DNA from: Microbacterium sp. Leaf159
Lineage (GTDB): Bacteria; Actinomycetota; Actinomycetes; Actinomycetales; Microbacteriaceae
Direction of reading: 5' to 3'
DNA: 64,000 nt
Assembly (NCBI RefSeq): GCF_001423615.1
Contig: NZ_LMOU01000002.1
Span: 191,573-255,572 of the forward strand
The notes below the pieces were generated by a model. The model did no database searches. It saw nothing but the letters and a program-made list of their open reading frames with translations, and was not told the DNA's origin. Of the stretch, positions 63,884-64,000 are shown piece after piece; positions within the stretch are counted from its first letter, which is position 1, and every line of letters starts with the position of its first letter. The position numbers and the translations under genes were made by a program.

Positions 63884-63912
63884 ATTCTGGCACTCGACCC
63901 CATCGAGTGCAA
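63884..63912 (-). promoter_or_regulatory. groEL promoter overlapped by a second CIRCE-like repeat
   Basis: On the minus strand, -35 TTGCAC (63907-63912) and -10 CAGAAT (63884-63889) are separated by 17 bases, a good vegetative-sigma promoter. GCACTC (63890-63895), nine bases, GAGTGC (63905-63910) has the same core and spacing as CIRCE but lacks the outer TTA/TAA. It covers part of the -35 and the spacer. Confidence 0.7.
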
Positions 63913-63938
63913 GCTGCGCGGAGGGACTGCGGGGTGGT

Positions 63939-64000
63939 CTACGGGGCGGGCGTCTCTGCCGGAGTCTCCGGCGCAGTCGTCGACCGGTCGACTCCGATGA
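63939..64000 (-). CDS. C-terminal end of a gene continuing beyond the window
   Basis: On the minus strand, a frame open from the window edge ends at TAG (63939-63941) with the tail IGVDRSTTAPETPAETPAP. A Thr/Pro/Ala-rich ending of this sort occurs in secreted or wall-linked proteins, but too little is visible to name it. It would be transcribed toward groEL. Confidence 0.35.
   Translation of the reverse strand, partial: IGVDRSTTAPETPAETPAP

Overview
The window is chromosomal DNA of a high-GC actinobacterium, most likely Microbacterium or a close relative in Microbacteriaceae. The grounds are: strong GC bias at third codon positions; many GTG/TTG starts and short ATGA/GTGA/TGATG overlaps; apparently leaderless genes; an Lsr2 nucleoid protein; an actinobacterial XPB-type helicase pair; GroEL2 under a CIRCE element; a C50-carotenoid cluster; and several Microbacteriaceae-type hypothetical proteins. 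No prophage, insertion sequence or CRISPR array was seen. Genus placement is inference.

Layout. 1-5.0 kb: a sulfur-linked run (alpha/beta hydrolase, O-acetylhomoserine sulfhydrylase, flavin-dependent monooxygenase), a Gfo/Idh/MocA oxidoreductase and an NYN/OST-HTH RNase-like protein. 5.0-16.6 kb: a sugar uptake and catabolism island. It has an RbsABC-like ABC importer, three TIM-barrel sugar isomerases/epimerases, two Gfo/Idh/MocA dehydrogenases, a Dabb protein and a divergent ROK regulator with palindromes in its promoter. 16.7-19.0 kb: TetR-DUF4166-epimerase operon. 19-26 kb: small genes (aldo/keto reductase, XRE regulator with ImmA/IrrE protease, GNAT, FMN reductase, DUF7882-like protein) ending with pgi. 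26.3-26.5 kb: tRNA-Ala(CGC) beside a 61-bp near-perfect repeat of its 3' end plus terminator.

26.5-35.1 kb: galU, formyl-THF cyclo-ligase, mscL, then a 1239-aa superfamily-1 helicase/nuclease-like protein whose Walker A lysine and Walker B acidic residue are both replaced, a small coupled partner, and a divergent MGMT-family protein whose catalytic Cys is Val. 35.2-39.7 kb: acetate symporter and DUF485 partner with a divergent GAF-LuxR regulator; a guanidine-III riboswitch in front of a Gdx/SugE exporter; lsr2 with a 15-bp perfect inverted repeat over its start; and a MarR regulator. 39.8-47.7 kb: the carotenoid operon idi-crtE-crtB-crtI-crtYe-crtYf-crtEb plus an MMPL transporter.

47.7-50.4 kb: FCD-type GntR regulator and leuA with a leucine-rich leader peptide and attenuator; the leuA frame runs into a convergent tRNA-Arg(CCT). 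50.4-55.4 kb: HNH protein, M23 peptidase, IdeR/DtxR regulator with an iron box, serC, DUF3027 protein and cold-shock protein. 55.5-64 kb: XPB helicase pair, a two-component system, a WXG100 protein, groEL with CIRCE and a second CIRCE-like repeat over the -35, and the end of one more minus-strand gene.

The best candidates for new biology are the degenerate helicase/nuclease next to the Cys-less MGMT homologue, the sugar island of unknown substrate, the lsr2 inverted repeat and the double CIRCE arrangement. The guanidine-III riboswitch and the leuA attenuator are known classes but clear instances of sequence-readable regulation.
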